The position numbers were made by a program, and so were the translations under genes. This document shows positions 25,198 through 34,607 of a DNA stretch of 64,000 nucleotides, in pieces. Position 1 is the first letter of the stretch, and every line of letters starts with the position of its first letter. The notes below the pieces were generated by a model. That model ran no database searches, was not told the origin of the DNA, and saw nothing but the letters and a program-made list of their open reading frames with translations. Where the stretch lies: contig JAHHQN010000001.1 in NCBI GenBank assembly GCA_020026375.1, positions 62,001 to 126,000 on the forward strand. Reading direction: 5' to 3'. The DNA comes from Alistipes sp. (lineage in GTDB: Bacteria; Bacteroidota; Bacteroidia; Bacteroidales; Rikenellaceae).

Positions 25198-28100
25198 ATG
25201 AACAACGCAAAACATACCCCTGACTACCTTTTTGAGGTGAGCTGGGAAGTATGCAACAAGGTCGGAGGTATCCACACCGTAGTTTCGACCAAAGCAAAAA
25301 CTGCCACCCGTAAGTTCGGGGATAAATATCTTTTAATCGGTCCCGACCTGGCACACGAAGGTGCCAACAGCGAATTTGAAGAGGACACCAACCTCCTCAA
25401 GAGCTGGCGTCAGGAAGTCTACAAACAGGGACTCCGTATCCGCATCGGACGCTGGAAAATCAAGGGTGAACCCATCGCCATTCTGGTGGACTTCACCTCG
25501 CTCATTCCCCGCAAGGACGAAATCCTCGAGGAGCTGTGGAAAGACTACCATGTAGATTCGATTTCGGGTCAGTGGGACTACATCGAGCCCGTGCTCTTCG
25601 GCTATGCTTCGGGCATGGTCATCAACTCCTACGTCAACACCTTCTGCGACTCCACCCAAAAGGTGGCCGCCCACTTCCACGAGTGGATGACCGCAGCAGG
25701 TTCACTCTATCTGCGCAAGCAGGCCCCCTATGTGGCCACCGTGTTCACCACCCACGCCACCGTCATGGGCCGCTGCATCGCAGGCAACAATCTCCACCTC
25801 TACAACGACCTCACCAAGTTCTGTGCCGACGACCTGGCACGCCAGTTCAACGTGACGGCCAAGCACTCCATCGAGAAGATGTCGGCAGCCAACTGCGACG
25901 TGTTCGCCACCGTGAGCGAAATCACCTCCAACGAGTGTAAGTATCTGCTCAACCGCGAGCCCGACTGCATCACCCCCAACGGTTTCGAAAACGACTTCGT
26001 ATGGACGGGCGAGGAGCTGGCCGCCAAGCGTGCGGAGGCCCGCAAGTCGATGATTGAGGTGGCCGAAGCCTGCCTGGGCGAGAAGTTCACCACCGACCCC
26101 ATCATCATCGGCACCAGCGGCCGCTACGAGTTCCGCAACAAGGGTCTCGACGTATTCCTCGGTTCGCTGAAGAAACTGGCCACATCGAGCCGTCTCGAGC
26201 GCGAGCTGCTGGTCTACATCACCGTGCCGGCCGGCAACCGTGGTCCGCGTGTCGACATTCAGGCCCACATGGCCGATGCCAACGCCCCCATCGACGCCAA
26301 CCAGTACCGTTTCTCGACCCACTACCTCGAGAACGTGGCCCACGACCCCATCGTCAACACCATCAAGGGTTCGGTGCTGGAGAGCGGCGAGTCGAAGGTG
26401 AAGGTCATCTTCGTGCCGACCTACCTCAACCGCAACGACGGCATCTTCGACAAGGACTACTACGAGCTGCTCGTGGGCATGGACCTCACCGTATTCCCCT
26501 CCTACTACGAGCCGTGGGGCTACACTCCGCTGGAGAGCATCGCCTTCTCGGTGCCGACCATCACCACCTCGCTGGCCGGATTCGGCAAGTGGGTCGAGGA
26601 GCATAGAGACACAAAGGGCGTCAAGGTCTTCCGCCGCGACGACTACAACGATATCGAAATCGAGAGCGAAATCGCCAACGCCATCACCGAGTTCAGCCAC
26701 TTGAGCCAGGAGGAGGTCAACATCGTGCGCAAGTCGGCTCTCGACCTGTCGGAGGACGCCCTCTGGAGCCGCCTCTACTCGGCTTACGAGCAGGCCTACT
26801 CCGAGGCGGTGGAAAATTCCACCGTGCGCACCAACCGCGCGCTGCTGGACAACGGCGGTTCGCGCACCGAACAGATCAACTTCGTGCGCCAGCAGCTCTT
26901 CGTCGAGCAGCCCAACTGGCACCGCATGATGGTCGACAAGCGTCTGCCCCAGAGCCTCCACGCCCTGGAGGAGTTGTCGCGCAACCTGTGGTGGTGCTGG
27001 AATCCCGGCGCACGCGACATCTTCGAGAACATCGACCCCCAGCTGTGGACCGAGTGCGACCGCAACCCCATCGCCTTCCTCGACAAGCTGAGCATCGAAC
27101 GCATCAAGGAGTTGGAGCAGGACAACGAGTTCCTCCAGCAGCTGGACACCGTCTACACCAACTTCCGCAACTATATGAACGAGAAGCCCGACCCCAAGGC
27201 CACGACCATCTCCTACTTCTCGATGGAGTACGGTCTCCACTCTTCGCTGAAGATTTACTCGGGCGGTCTGGGCATTCTGGCCGGTGACTACCTCAAGGAG
27301 GCATCGGACAAGAACGTGCCGATGGCGGCCGTGGGTCTGCTCTACCGCTACGGCTACTTCACCCAGCGTCTGTCGGCGCAGGGCGCACAGGAAGCCACCT
27401 ACGAGGCACAGAACTTCTTCAAGCTGCCCATCTCGCCCGTGCGTGACGAGAACGGCAACTGGGTGACCGTGTCGGTGGCCTTCCCCGGACGTACCCTCTC
27501 GGCACGCGTATGGCTGTGTCAGGTGGGCCGTACCGACCTCTATCTGCTCGACGCCGACTACGAGGACAACCTCGAGGAGGATCGTCAGATTACCCACTAC
27601 CTCTATGGCGGCGACTGGGAGAACCGTCTCAAGCAGGAGATGCTGCTCGGTATCGGCGGTATCCGCGCCCTGAGAAAGCTGGGCATCAAGCACGACGTGT
27701 ACCACTGCAACGAGGGTCATGCCGCATTCATCGGCATCGAGCGTATCCGCGACCTGGTCAACCACAAGAAACTCTCCTTCTCGGAGGCGCTGGAGGTGGT
27801 TCGTTCGTCGGCCCTCTTCACCACCCACACCCCTGTGCCGGCAGGTCACGATGCCTTCCCCGAGTCGATGATTCGTCAGTACATGTCGCACTATCCCGAC
27901 GTGCTGGGCATCACCTGGGAGCAGTACATCAACCTCGGAAAGACCAACCCCAACGACCCCAACGAGAAATTCTCGATGTCGGTGCTGGCCTGCAACCTCT
28001 CGCAGGAGGTCAACGGTGTGTCGTGGCTCCACGGCGAGGTGTCGAAGGAGATTCTGGGCAACATGTGGCCGGGCTACTTCAAGAACGAGCTGCACATCGG

Positions 28101-29448
28101 CTATGTGACCAACGGCGTTCACTTTCCCACCTGGATTGCATCGTCGCTGCGCCGTCTCTACGAGCGTTACTTCCCCGAGGGCTTCAACCACCACATATAT
28201 AACATTCCCGAGTGGCAGAAGGTTCACAACATTCCCGACGAGGAGCTGTGGAAGGAGCGTATCCACCTCAAGGAGCGTCTCATCAAGCATATCCGCCGCC
28301 GCTTCAGCGACCCCTCACAGGTGCGTCTCGACTCTCCGCGTCAGATGATTCAGATTTCGGAGTCGGTGAAGCCCGAGGTGCTGACCATCGGTTTCGCCCG
28401 CCGCTTCGCCACCTACAAGCGCGCCTACCTGCTGTTCACCAACCTCGACCGTCTGTCGGCCATTGTCAACAACCCCGAGCGCCCCGTGCAGTTCATCTTC
28501 GCGGGTAAGGCCCACCCCAACGACCGTCCGGGTCAGGACCTCATCAAGCGCATCGTCGAGGTGTCGAAGATGCCGCAGTTCGTGGGCAAGATTCTCTTCC
28601 TGCAGAACTACGACATGGAGCTGGCCCGCCGCATGGTGCAGGGTGTCGACGTATGGCTGAACACCCCCACCCGTCCGCTGGAGGCTTCGGGTACTTCGGG
28701 CGAGAAGTGTGTGATGAACGGTGTAATGCAGTTCTCGGTACTCGACGGCTGGTGGGTCGAGGGCTACAAGGAGGGTGCCGGCTGGATGCTGCCCATGGAG
28801 CGCACCTTCACCGACCAGCACTATCAGGACGAGCTGGACGCCGAGATGATTTACAACACCATCGAGAACAAGATTGCGCCGCTCTACTACAAGCGCGGCG
28901 AGGACAATATCCCCCACGACTGGGTATCGTCGGTGAAGAGCTGTATCGCCGACATCGCGTCGAACTTCACCATGAACCGCATGCTCATCGACTATGAGGA
29001 GCGCTTCTACAACCAGCTGACCGAGCGCAAGCACAAGATCATGGCCGACAGCTACCGCATGGCCCGCGAACTGGCCGCCTGGAAACGCAAGGTATCGGCG
29101 GCGTGGGACAATGTGAAGGTTCTCGACGTGCAGCGCGTGAAACTCTGCAAGAGCGCCGTGTATGTGGGCGAACAATACCACTTCGAGGTGACGCTCGACA
29201 TCGCCAACCTCCGTCCCGAGGATTTGGGTGTGGAGATGGTAGTGGCCAAGCAGATCATCGGCGGCCAGAGCATCAATGTCGAAAAGACAATGGCACTCGA
29301 CCGTGTGAAGGTGGAAAACAACAAGGTAACCTACTCACTGGACTACACCCCCGACAAGAGCGGTACATTCGATGTCGCACTCAGAGTATTCCCTCAGAAT
29401 GAGATGCTTGCACACAGAATGGACTTCGCGCTGGTAAAATGGGCTTAA
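25198..29448 (+). CDS. Glycogen synthase-alpha-glucan phosphorylase fusion
   Basis: This 1416-residue protein joins two opposing glycogen enzymes in one chain. Residues about 1-560 resemble the eukaryotic-type (GT3) glycogen synthase: LFEVSWEVCNKVGGIHTVVS at the start, and the E-x7-E motif at E438/E446 (EPWGYTPLE). Residues about 575-1300 are a short-type GT35 alpha-glucan phosphorylase, beginning with a DUF3417-like segment (LEELSRNLWWCWNPGARDIF). The PLP-binding Lys is K1170 in EASGTSGEKC, and YHCNEGHAAF and FARRFATYKRAYL are also conserved. Residues about 1310-1416 form a C-terminal beta domain. There is no frameshift or internal stop, and both halves keep their key residues. It opens a four-gene glycogen cluster with its own promoter. 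Whether the two activities are regulated together is unknown. Confidence 0.9.
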   Translation: MNNAKHTPDYLFEVSWEVCNKVGGIHTVVSTKAKTATRKFGDKYLLIGPDLAHEGANSEFEEDTNLLKSWRQEVYKQGLRIRIGRWKIKGEPIAILVDFTSLIPRKDEILEELWKDYHVDSISGQWDYIEPVLFGYASGMVINSYVNTFCDSTQKVAAHFHEWMTAAGSLYLRKQAPYVATVFTTHATVMGRCIAGNNLHLYNDLTKFCADDLARQFNVTAKHSIEKMSAANCDVFATVSEITSNECKYLLNREPDCITPNGFENDFVWTGEELAAKRAEARKSMIEVAEACLGEKFTTDPIIIGTSGRYEFRNKGLDVFLGSLKKLATSSRLERELLVYITVPAGNRGPRVDIQAHMADANAPIDANQYRFSTHYLENVAHDPIVNTIKGSVLESGESKVKVIFVPTYLNRNDGIFDKDYYELLVGMDLTVFPSYYEPWGYTPLESIAFSVPTITTSLAGFGKWVEEHRDTKGVKVFRRDDYNDIEIESEIANAITEFSHLSQEEVNIVRKSALDLSEDALWSRLYSAYEQAYSEAVENSTVRTNRALLDNGGSRTEQINFVRQQLFVEQPNWHRMMVDKRLPQSLHALEELSRNLWWCWNPGARDIFENIDPQLWTECDRNPIAFLDKLSIERIKELEQDNEFLQQLDTVYTNFRNYMNEKPDPKATTISYFSMEYGLHSSLKIYSGGLGILAGDYLKEASDKNVPMAAVGLLYRYGYFTQRLSAQGAQEATYEAQNFFKLPISPVRDENGNWVTVSVAFPGRTLSARVWLCQVGRTDLYLLDADYEDNLEEDRQITHYLYGGDWENRLKQEMLLGIGGIRALRKLGIKHDVYHCNEGHAAFIGIERIRDLVNHKKLSFSEALEVVRSSALFTTHTPVPAGHDAFPESMIRQYMSHYPDVLGITWEQYINLGKTNPNDPNEKFSMSVLACNLSQEVNGVSWLHGEVSKEILGNMWPGYFKNELHIGYVTNGVHFPTWIASSLRRLYERYFPEGFNHHIYNIPEWQKVHNIPDEELWKERIHLKERLIKHIRRRFSDPSQVRLDSPRQMIQISESVKPEVLTIGFARRFATYKRAYLLFTNLDRLSAIVNNPERPVQFIFAGKAHPNDRPGQDLIKRIVEVSKMPQFVGKILFLQNYDMELARRMVQGVDVWLNTPTRPLEASGTSGEKCVMNGVMQFSVLDGWWVEGYKEGAGWMLPMERTFTDQHYQDELDAEMIYNTIENKIAPLYYKRGEDNIPHDWVSSVKSCIADIASNFTMNRMLIDYEERFYNQLTERKHKIMADSYRMARELAAWKRKVSAAWDNVKVLDVQRVKLCKSAVYVGEQYHFEVTLDIANLRPEDLGVEMVVAKQIIGGQSINVEKTMALDRVKVENNKVTYSLDYTPDKSGTFDVALRVFPQNEMLAHRMDFALVKWA

Positions 29449-29463
29449 TAGTTGTCGAATAAT

Positions 29464-29503
29464 GGAATCGGAGAGATTTTTCAATGAAAATCTTTCCGAT
29501 TCC
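29464..29503 (+). terminator. Hairpin after the synthase-phosphorylase fusion
   Basis: An 8-bp outer stem (29464-29471 with 29496-29503) encloses a second AT-rich stem. The T tract is weak (GTTATATT), so termination may be partial before the debranching-enzyme gene. Confidence 0.5.
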
Positions 29504-29524
29504 GTTATATTATTGTTATCTTTA
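29493..29524 (+). promoter_or_regulatory. Putative promoter of debranching-enzyme gene
   Basis: TTTC (29493-29496), a 20-base spacer and TATCTTTA (29517-29524), each one base from consensus. It overlaps the preceding hairpin. Confidence 0.45.
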
Positions 29525-29553
29525 ACACATAAGAACCGCATTTATATATCTAT

Positions 29554-31653
29554 ATGTCAGCACTAACCTTCGACAAACAGGAATTGGGCAATCTGGAGTA
29601 TTCGCTGCAGCGCGAGATGCTGGCCACCGACCGAATCGGCGGCTACATGAGCACCACCATCGTCTGCTGCAATACGCGCCGCTACCACGGACTCATCGTT
29701 GCCCCCATCGATGACAGCGACCGCACCTATCTGCTGCTGTCGTCGCTCGACGAAACCATTGTTCAGCACGACCAGACCTTCAACCTGGCGTTGCACCGCT
29801 TCAATGGAACGTATGAACCGCGAGGTCACAAATACATCACCGACTTCGCCTACACCCCCACCCCCACCATCACCTACCGTGTGGGTGGCGTGATACTGAA
29901 AAAAGAGATGCTGTGGATTCACAAACGCACACAGCTCATGATTCGCTACACACTGGTCGACGCCCACTCCGACACCCGTCTGCGTCTGCGTCCGTTCCTC
30001 GCCTTCCGCGACAAGCACGCCCTCACCCATGCCAACATGGAAGCCGACGGCCACTCCTATCCGGCAGTCAACGGTGTGAAGTGCCGTCTCTACAACTCGT
30101 TCCCCTGGCTCTACCTCCAGACCAGCAAGGCCGACACGGAGTTCGTTCCGGCTCCCGACTGGTACTACAACTTCGAGTACCAGCAGGACATCGCCCGCGG
30201 CTATGAGGGTCACGAGGACCTGCTCACCACAGGCTATTTCGAGGTGGGTCTCAAGAAGGGCGAGAGCGTCATCTTCTCGGCCTCGCTCGACGAGATGGGC
30301 TCCATCAAGACCATCGAGGAGATGTTCGAAGCCTCCATCGCACGCCGTACCCACAAGATTGACTTCAAGAGCTGTCTCGAGCATTCGGCCCGTCAGTTCA
30401 TTATCCGCCGTCCGGGCAACCGCACCGAGATTGTGGCCGGCTACCCCTGGCACGGCATCAAGGGCCGTCAGGCCTTCGTGGCACTGCCGGGCATCTCCAT
30501 CGCCCAGAACCACAAGGAGGACTGCATCGACGCCCTCGACACCTATGTCAACGCCATGAAGGACGGCATGTTCACCGGCACGGCAGCCGCTTCGGAGGCT
30601 GTCGACGCTCCGCTGTGGTTCTTCTGGACACTCCAGAAGCTGGAGAAGGAGACTGGCAGCGACGAAATCTGGAAGCGTTACGGACAGGTGATGAAACAGT
30701 TGCTGGAGGCCTACCGCAAAGGTATCAATGGCGGCATTATCCTCAACGACAACGGACTCATCTGGGCTTCGTCCTACGACAAGGCGCTCACCTGGATGGA
30801 CACCAAGGTCAACGGCCATCTGCTCACCCCGCGCAACGGCTATCAGGTGGAGGTCAATGCCCTGTGGTACAACGCCGTCTGCTACACCCTCTCGCTGGCC
30901 CGACAGCACGGCGACACCGCCTTTGTGACCGACTGGGAGCAGCTTCCGGCCAAGACCGCCGAGAGCTTCAACGCCATCTTCCGCCTGCCGGAGGGCCATC
31001 TGGCCGACTATGTGGGCGAGGGCGGTGCCAACCGCGACATACGCCCCAACATGATTGTGGCCTGCGGTCTGCCCTACAAGATGATTGACATCGACACCCA
31101 GATTGACGTTATCCGCACCATTCGCCAGCACCTGCTCACTCCGCGCGGCCTGCGTTCGCTCTCCCCCCGCAACCCCCTCTACAAGGGTTCACAGGAGGGA
31201 AGCCCCGAGGAACGCGATTACGCCGCAAAGAACGGTTCGGTATGGGTATGGCCGCTGGAGTTCTACGTGCAGGCCTGCTTCGACATCGACGGCGACGCCT
31301 TCCTGCCCCAGGCACAGGAGATTCTGGCCGGCTTCGAGGAGGATATCCAGACCTACGGCATCGGTTCCGTCAACGAGCTCTACGACGCCGACCCCCCGTA
31401 TGCCCCCAAGGGTGCCATCTCGCAGGCATGGAGCGTGGGCGCGGTGTCCGACATCATTCGCATGATTGAGGAACGCAGCCCCAAGACCGTGAAGAAGACC
31501 GCAACACGCAAATGCGGCACGCGCAAGTGCGCCGCCAAACCGTGCGACGAGAAAGCCGAAAAGAAGACCACTACCCGCAAGTGCGCCGCCAAGTCCTCCG
31601 CCACACGGAAGACTACAACCCGCCGCACGACGAAGAAAGTCTCTGCCGAATAG
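29554..31653 (+). CDS. Glycogen debranching enzyme (GH133-like) with basic tail
   Basis: The product is 699 residues. Residues about 15-230 match the N-terminal domain of bacterial/archaeal debranching enzymes (ATDRIGGYMSTTIVCCNTRRYHGLIV). Residues about 290-640 match the amylo-alpha-1,6-glucosidase (alpha/alpha)6 domain: WASSYDKALTWMDTKVNG, GYQVEVNALWYNAVCYTL, PNMIVACGLP and NELYDADPPYAPKGAISQAW. It should remove alpha-1,6 branch stubs from glycogen in the cytoplasm. The last 58 residues (642-699) are unlike the family: Lys/Arg/Thr-rich, with three RKC units and a final RKTTTRRTTKK run. A related tail ends the GH57 protein two genes downstream. Confidence 0.9.
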   Translation: MSALTFDKQELGNLEYSLQREMLATDRIGGYMSTTIVCCNTRRYHGLIVAPIDDSDRTYLLLSSLDETIVQHDQTFNLALHRFNGTYEPRGHKYITDFAYTPTPTITYRVGGVILKKEMLWIHKRTQLMIRYTLVDAHSDTRLRLRPFLAFRDKHALTHANMEADGHSYPAVNGVKCRLYNSFPWLYLQTSKADTEFVPAPDWYYNFEYQQDIARGYEGHEDLLTTGYFEVGLKKGESVIFSASLDEMGSIKTIEEMFEASIARRTHKIDFKSCLEHSARQFIIRRPGNRTEIVAGYPWHGIKGRQAFVALPGISIAQNHKEDCIDALDTYVNAMKDGMFTGTAAASEAVDAPLWFFWTLQKLEKETGSDEIWKRYGQVMKQLLEAYRKGINGGIILNDNGLIWASSYDKALTWMDTKVNGHLLTPRNGYQVEVNALWYNAVCYTLSLARQHGDTAFVTDWEQLPAKTAESFNAIFRLPEGHLADYVGEGGANRDIRPNMIVACGLPYKMIDIDTQIDVIRTIRQHLLTPRGLRSLSPRNPLYKGSQEGSPEERDYAAKNGSVWVWPLEFYVQACFDIDGDAFLPQAQEILAGFEEDIQTYGIGSVNELYDADPPYAPKGAISQAWSVGAVSDIIRMIEERSPKTVKKTATRKCGTRKCAAKPCDEKAEKKTTTRKCAAKSSATRKTTTRRTTKKVSAE

Positions 31654-31796
31654 GACCTCCCGAAAAGAAGAGACTCCATATCGGGGGCATCACCCGATGT
31701 CCCCACCCACAAAAGATTGACCCCCTGCCTCCAAGATGAAAAAGCAGGGAGTCGGATGCAAGAAAAAACAATAAAAAAAACAAAGAGATAAACATT

Positions 31797-33116
31797 ATGA
31801 GAGTTTTAATGTTCGGCTGGGAGTTTCCGCCCCACATTGCAGGAGGTTTGGGTACAGCATGCTACGGCATGACCCGTGGTTTGGCACGCAACGGCGTAGA
31901 TGTGACCTTCGTAGTACCCCACGCCTATGGTGATGAGGACCAGCGTTTCACCCACGTACTGAACGCCAGCGAAGTAGACGCACTTTACGGTTCGACAGGC
32001 AGCGGTGCCGACGACATTCTCGAGAAGATGTCGTTTATCCACATCGACTCCAACATGGTCCCCTACATCTCTCCCGAGGAGTATGAGACCTACCACGAGA
32101 AATATGTCAAGACCGGCGAAAAGGTATGGTCGACCACCGACGCATGGAAGCAACGCTACACCTTCTCGGGCAAGTACGGCGCCAACCTCATGGAAGAGGT
32201 GGCACGCTACGCCGTGGTGGCCGCACAGGTGGCCAAAAACCTCGAGGGTCAGTTCGACATCATTCACGCCCACGACTGGCTCACCTACTATGCCGGTATC
32301 GCCGCCAAACGCGTATCGGGCAAACCGCTCGTGGTACACATGCACGCCACGGAATATGACCGCAGCGGCGAGAACGTCAACACCCAGGTCTATGCCATCG
32401 AGCGCGCCGGCATGATGGCCGCCGACAGAGTGATGGCCGTGTCGAACCTCACCCGCAACATCGTCATCAACAAATACGGCATCGACCCCGACAAGGTGGT
32501 GACGGTACACAACGCCGTACGTTTCGCCGAAAAGGGTGGCGAGGCCCCCGTCCGCGGCGTCAAGGACAAGATTGTCACCTTCCTGGGCCGTATCACCTAC
32601 CAGAAGGGCCCCGACTACTTCGTGGAGGCCGCCGCCAAGGTGCTGAAGAAAGACCCCAACGTACGCTTCGTCATGGCCGGTTCGGGCGATATGATGAACC
32701 ACGTCATTCGCCGCGTGGCACGTCTGGGCATTGCCGACCGCTTCCACTTCACCGGCTTCCTGCGCGGTGAGGACGTCCAAAAGATGTTCCAGTTGTCGGA
32801 CGTCTATGTCATGCCTTCGGTGTCGGAGCCTTTCGGCATCTCGCCCCTCGAGGCCATGCGTTCCAACGTGCCGGTCATCATCTCCAAGCAGAGCGGTGTG
32901 GCCGAAGTACTGGACTACGCCATCAAAGTCGACTATTGGGACGTCGATGCACTGGCCGATGCCATTCACGCCCTCGTTTCATATCCCGCCCTTTCGAAGA
33001 TGTTTGCATCGAAGGGTCTGGAGGAGGTCACCAACCTCAAGTGGAACGATGCCGCCGCCAAAATCAAGGCCGTGTATGAGTCGGCCATTGAAGAAAACAA
33101 GAACCAACAACACTAA
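31797..33116 (+). CDS. GT4/GT5-like glycosyltransferase (probable glycogen synthase)
   Basis: The product is 439 residues of GT-B fold. The N-terminal half starts MRVLMFGWEFPPHIAGGLG, a nucleotide-sugar transferase signature with the glycine-rich GGLG loop, and contains FDIIHAHDWLTYYAG. The C-terminal half has VTFLGRITYQKGPDYFVEAA and the E-x7-E motif SEPFGISPLEAM. This places it near the GlgA/trehalose-synthase-like GT4 proteins. In context it is probably a second glucan-forming transferase beside the GT3 half of the fusion. The donor (ADP- or UDP-glucose) cannot be told; no glgC is in the window. It begins 143 bases after the debranching gene and 13 bases before the GH57 gene. Confidence 0.85.
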   Translation: MRVLMFGWEFPPHIAGGLGTACYGMTRGLARNGVDVTFVVPHAYGDEDQRFTHVLNASEVDALYGSTGSGADDILEKMSFIHIDSNMVPYISPEEYETYHEKYVKTGEKVWSTTDAWKQRYTFSGKYGANLMEEVARYAVVAAQVAKNLEGQFDIIHAHDWLTYYAGIAAKRVSGKPLVVHMHATEYDRSGENVNTQVYAIERAGMMAADRVMAVSNLTRNIVINKYGIDPDKVVTVHNAVRFAEKGGEAPVRGVKDKIVTFLGRITYQKGPDYFVEAAAKVLKKDPNVRFVMAGSGDMMNHVIRRVARLGIADRFHFTGFLRGEDVQKMFQLSDVYVMPSVSEPFGISPLEAMRSNVPVIISKQSGVAEVLDYAIKVDYWDVDALADAIHALVSYPALSKMFASKGLEEVTNLKWNDAAAKIKAVYESAIEENKNQQH

Positions 33117-33129
33117 CGAAACCTAAATT

Positions 33130-34410
33130 ATGAAAACCATCTGTTTATATTTTCAAGTGCATCAGCCCTGGCGTTTGAAAAAATACCGCTTCTTCAACAT
33201 GGGCACCGATCACAACTATCTGGACGACATGCAGAACCGCTCGATTCTCCAGAAGGTTGCCCGTCAGTGCTATCTGCCCATGAACGCCCTGCTGCTCAAC
33301 CTCATCAGAGAACACAAGGGACAGTTCCGCTGCTCGTTCTCGATCACCGGCACCGCTATCGAGCAGTTCCGCGCTTATGCTCCCGAAGTGCTGGAGTCGT
33401 TCAAGGAGCTGGCCGCCACCGGCTGCGTGGAGTTCCTCGCCGAGACCTACTCCCACTCGCTGGCTTCGATGGCCTCGCCCGAAGATTTCCAGGAGCAGGT
33501 GAAGATGCACACCGCCGTGCTGAAGAAGGAGTTCGGTGTCAAACCCACCGCCTTCCGCAACACCGAGCTGATTTACTCCGACACCATCGGCGAGATGGTT
33601 GCCGCCATGGGCTTCCGCACCATGCTGGCCGAAGGAGCCAAGCACATTCTCGGATGGAAATCATCGAACTACGTCTACGCCAACGCCATCGACCAGAAGT
33701 TGCGTCTCCTGCTGCGTAACTACAAACTCTCCGACGATATCGCCTTCCGCTTCTCGAACCAGGGCTGGGACCAGTATCCCCTCACCGCTTCGAAGTATGT
33801 CGACTGGCTCAACTCCGAGGAGACTCCCGGCGAGGTCATCAACCTCTTCATGGACTACGAGACCTTCGGCGAGCATCAGAAGGCCGACACCGGCATCTTC
33901 GACTTCATGAAGGCACTGCCGCAGGCCGCCCTCGACAGCAAACAGCTGGAGTTCGCCACCGTGAGCGAGGCTTCGAAGAAGTATCAGCCCGTGTCGGTGC
34001 TCCACTGCCCCCACGTGATGTCGTGGGCCGACGAGGAGCGTGACATCACCGCATGGCTCGGCAACGAGTTGCAGAACGAGGCCTTCGCGAAGCTCTACGC
34101 CCAGAAGGAGAAGGTCGAGGCACTCAAGAACCCCGACTTCGACTATGTATGGAGCTTCCTCCAGACTTCGGACCACTTCTACTACATGGCCACCAAGTGG
34201 CTGTCGGACGGCGACGTTCACTCCTACTTCAACCCCTATGATTCGGCATACGAGGCGTTCATCAACTACATGAACGTGTTGTCGGACTTCATCAACGAGT
34301 TGGATTTGGCACTCGAGGCCAAGCCTGCCAAAAAGGCGGCCGCCCCTCGCAAGACCACCACGACGCGCAAGACCACAACCCGCAAGACCACCAAGAAGAC
34401 TGAAGCATAA
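33130..34410 (+). CDS. GH57 alpha-amylase-like protein with basic tail
   Basis: The product is 426 residues of the GH57 family. Conserved regions are HQPW (11-14), FSITGTAIEQF, EFLAETYSHS, the nucleophile Glu146 (FRNTELIYS) and the acid/base Asp242 (FMDYETFGEHQ). The family includes alpha-amylases and branching enzymes. This short form matches the intracellular Bacteroidota amylase type, but branching activity is not excluded, and no GlgB is present in the window. There is no signal peptide, so it is cytoplasmic. Residues 397-426 are a Lys/Arg/Thr/Ala tail with three RKTT units, absent from the catalytic fold. It is the last gene of the cluster and has a strong terminator. Confidence 0.9.
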   Translation: MKTICLYFQVHQPWRLKKYRFFNMGTDHNYLDDMQNRSILQKVARQCYLPMNALLLNLIREHKGQFRCSFSITGTAIEQFRAYAPEVLESFKELAATGCVEFLAETYSHSLASMASPEDFQEQVKMHTAVLKKEFGVKPTAFRNTELIYSDTIGEMVAAMGFRTMLAEGAKHILGWKSSNYVYANAIDQKLRLLLRNYKLSDDIAFRFSNQGWDQYPLTASKYVDWLNSEETPGEVINLFMDYETFGEHQKADTGIFDFMKALPQAALDSKQLEFATVSEASKKYQPVSVLHCPHVMSWADEERDITAWLGNELQNEAFAKLYAQKEKVEALKNPDFDYVWSFLQTSDHFYYMATKWLSDGDVHSYFNPYDSAYEAFINYMNVLSDFINELDLALEAKPAKKAAAPRKTTTTRKTTTRKTTKKTEA

Positions 34411-34434
34411 GTTTTCAGAGATAAGTCAACAAGG

Positions 34435-34477
34435 AACGGCAACCTCTCTCTTTCATCGGTGAGGTTGCCGTTTTTTT
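34435..34477 (+). terminator. Terminator of the glycogen cluster
   Basis: A 12-bp perfect stem (34435-34446 with 34461-34472) is followed by seven T residues. Confidence 0.92.
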
Positions 34478-34578
34478 CATGCGGGGCGCAGACTGCCATC
34501 GGCACCCCAAGCCGCTCATTCGGCCGCCAAAGTGCGGAAATATGAGGAAATGTGTTGGCAGATTGTGATTTAATCGCT

Positions 34579-34586
34579 ATCTTTAA
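34579..34586 (+). promoter_or_regulatory. Putative -7 element of GIY-YIG gene
   Basis: TATCTTTA lies 21 bases before the start codon, with a possible TTG (34555-34557) 21 bases upstream. It resembles the box before the debranching gene. Confidence 0.4.
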
Positions 34587-34607
34587 TAGATATATAACCA
34601 CAAAACG

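Noticed and set aside
34318..34407. The repeated CGCAAGACCAC units as a CRISPR-like array
   Set aside because: The units are in frame, directly adjacent with no unique spacers, and code for RKTT residues of the GH57 tail.
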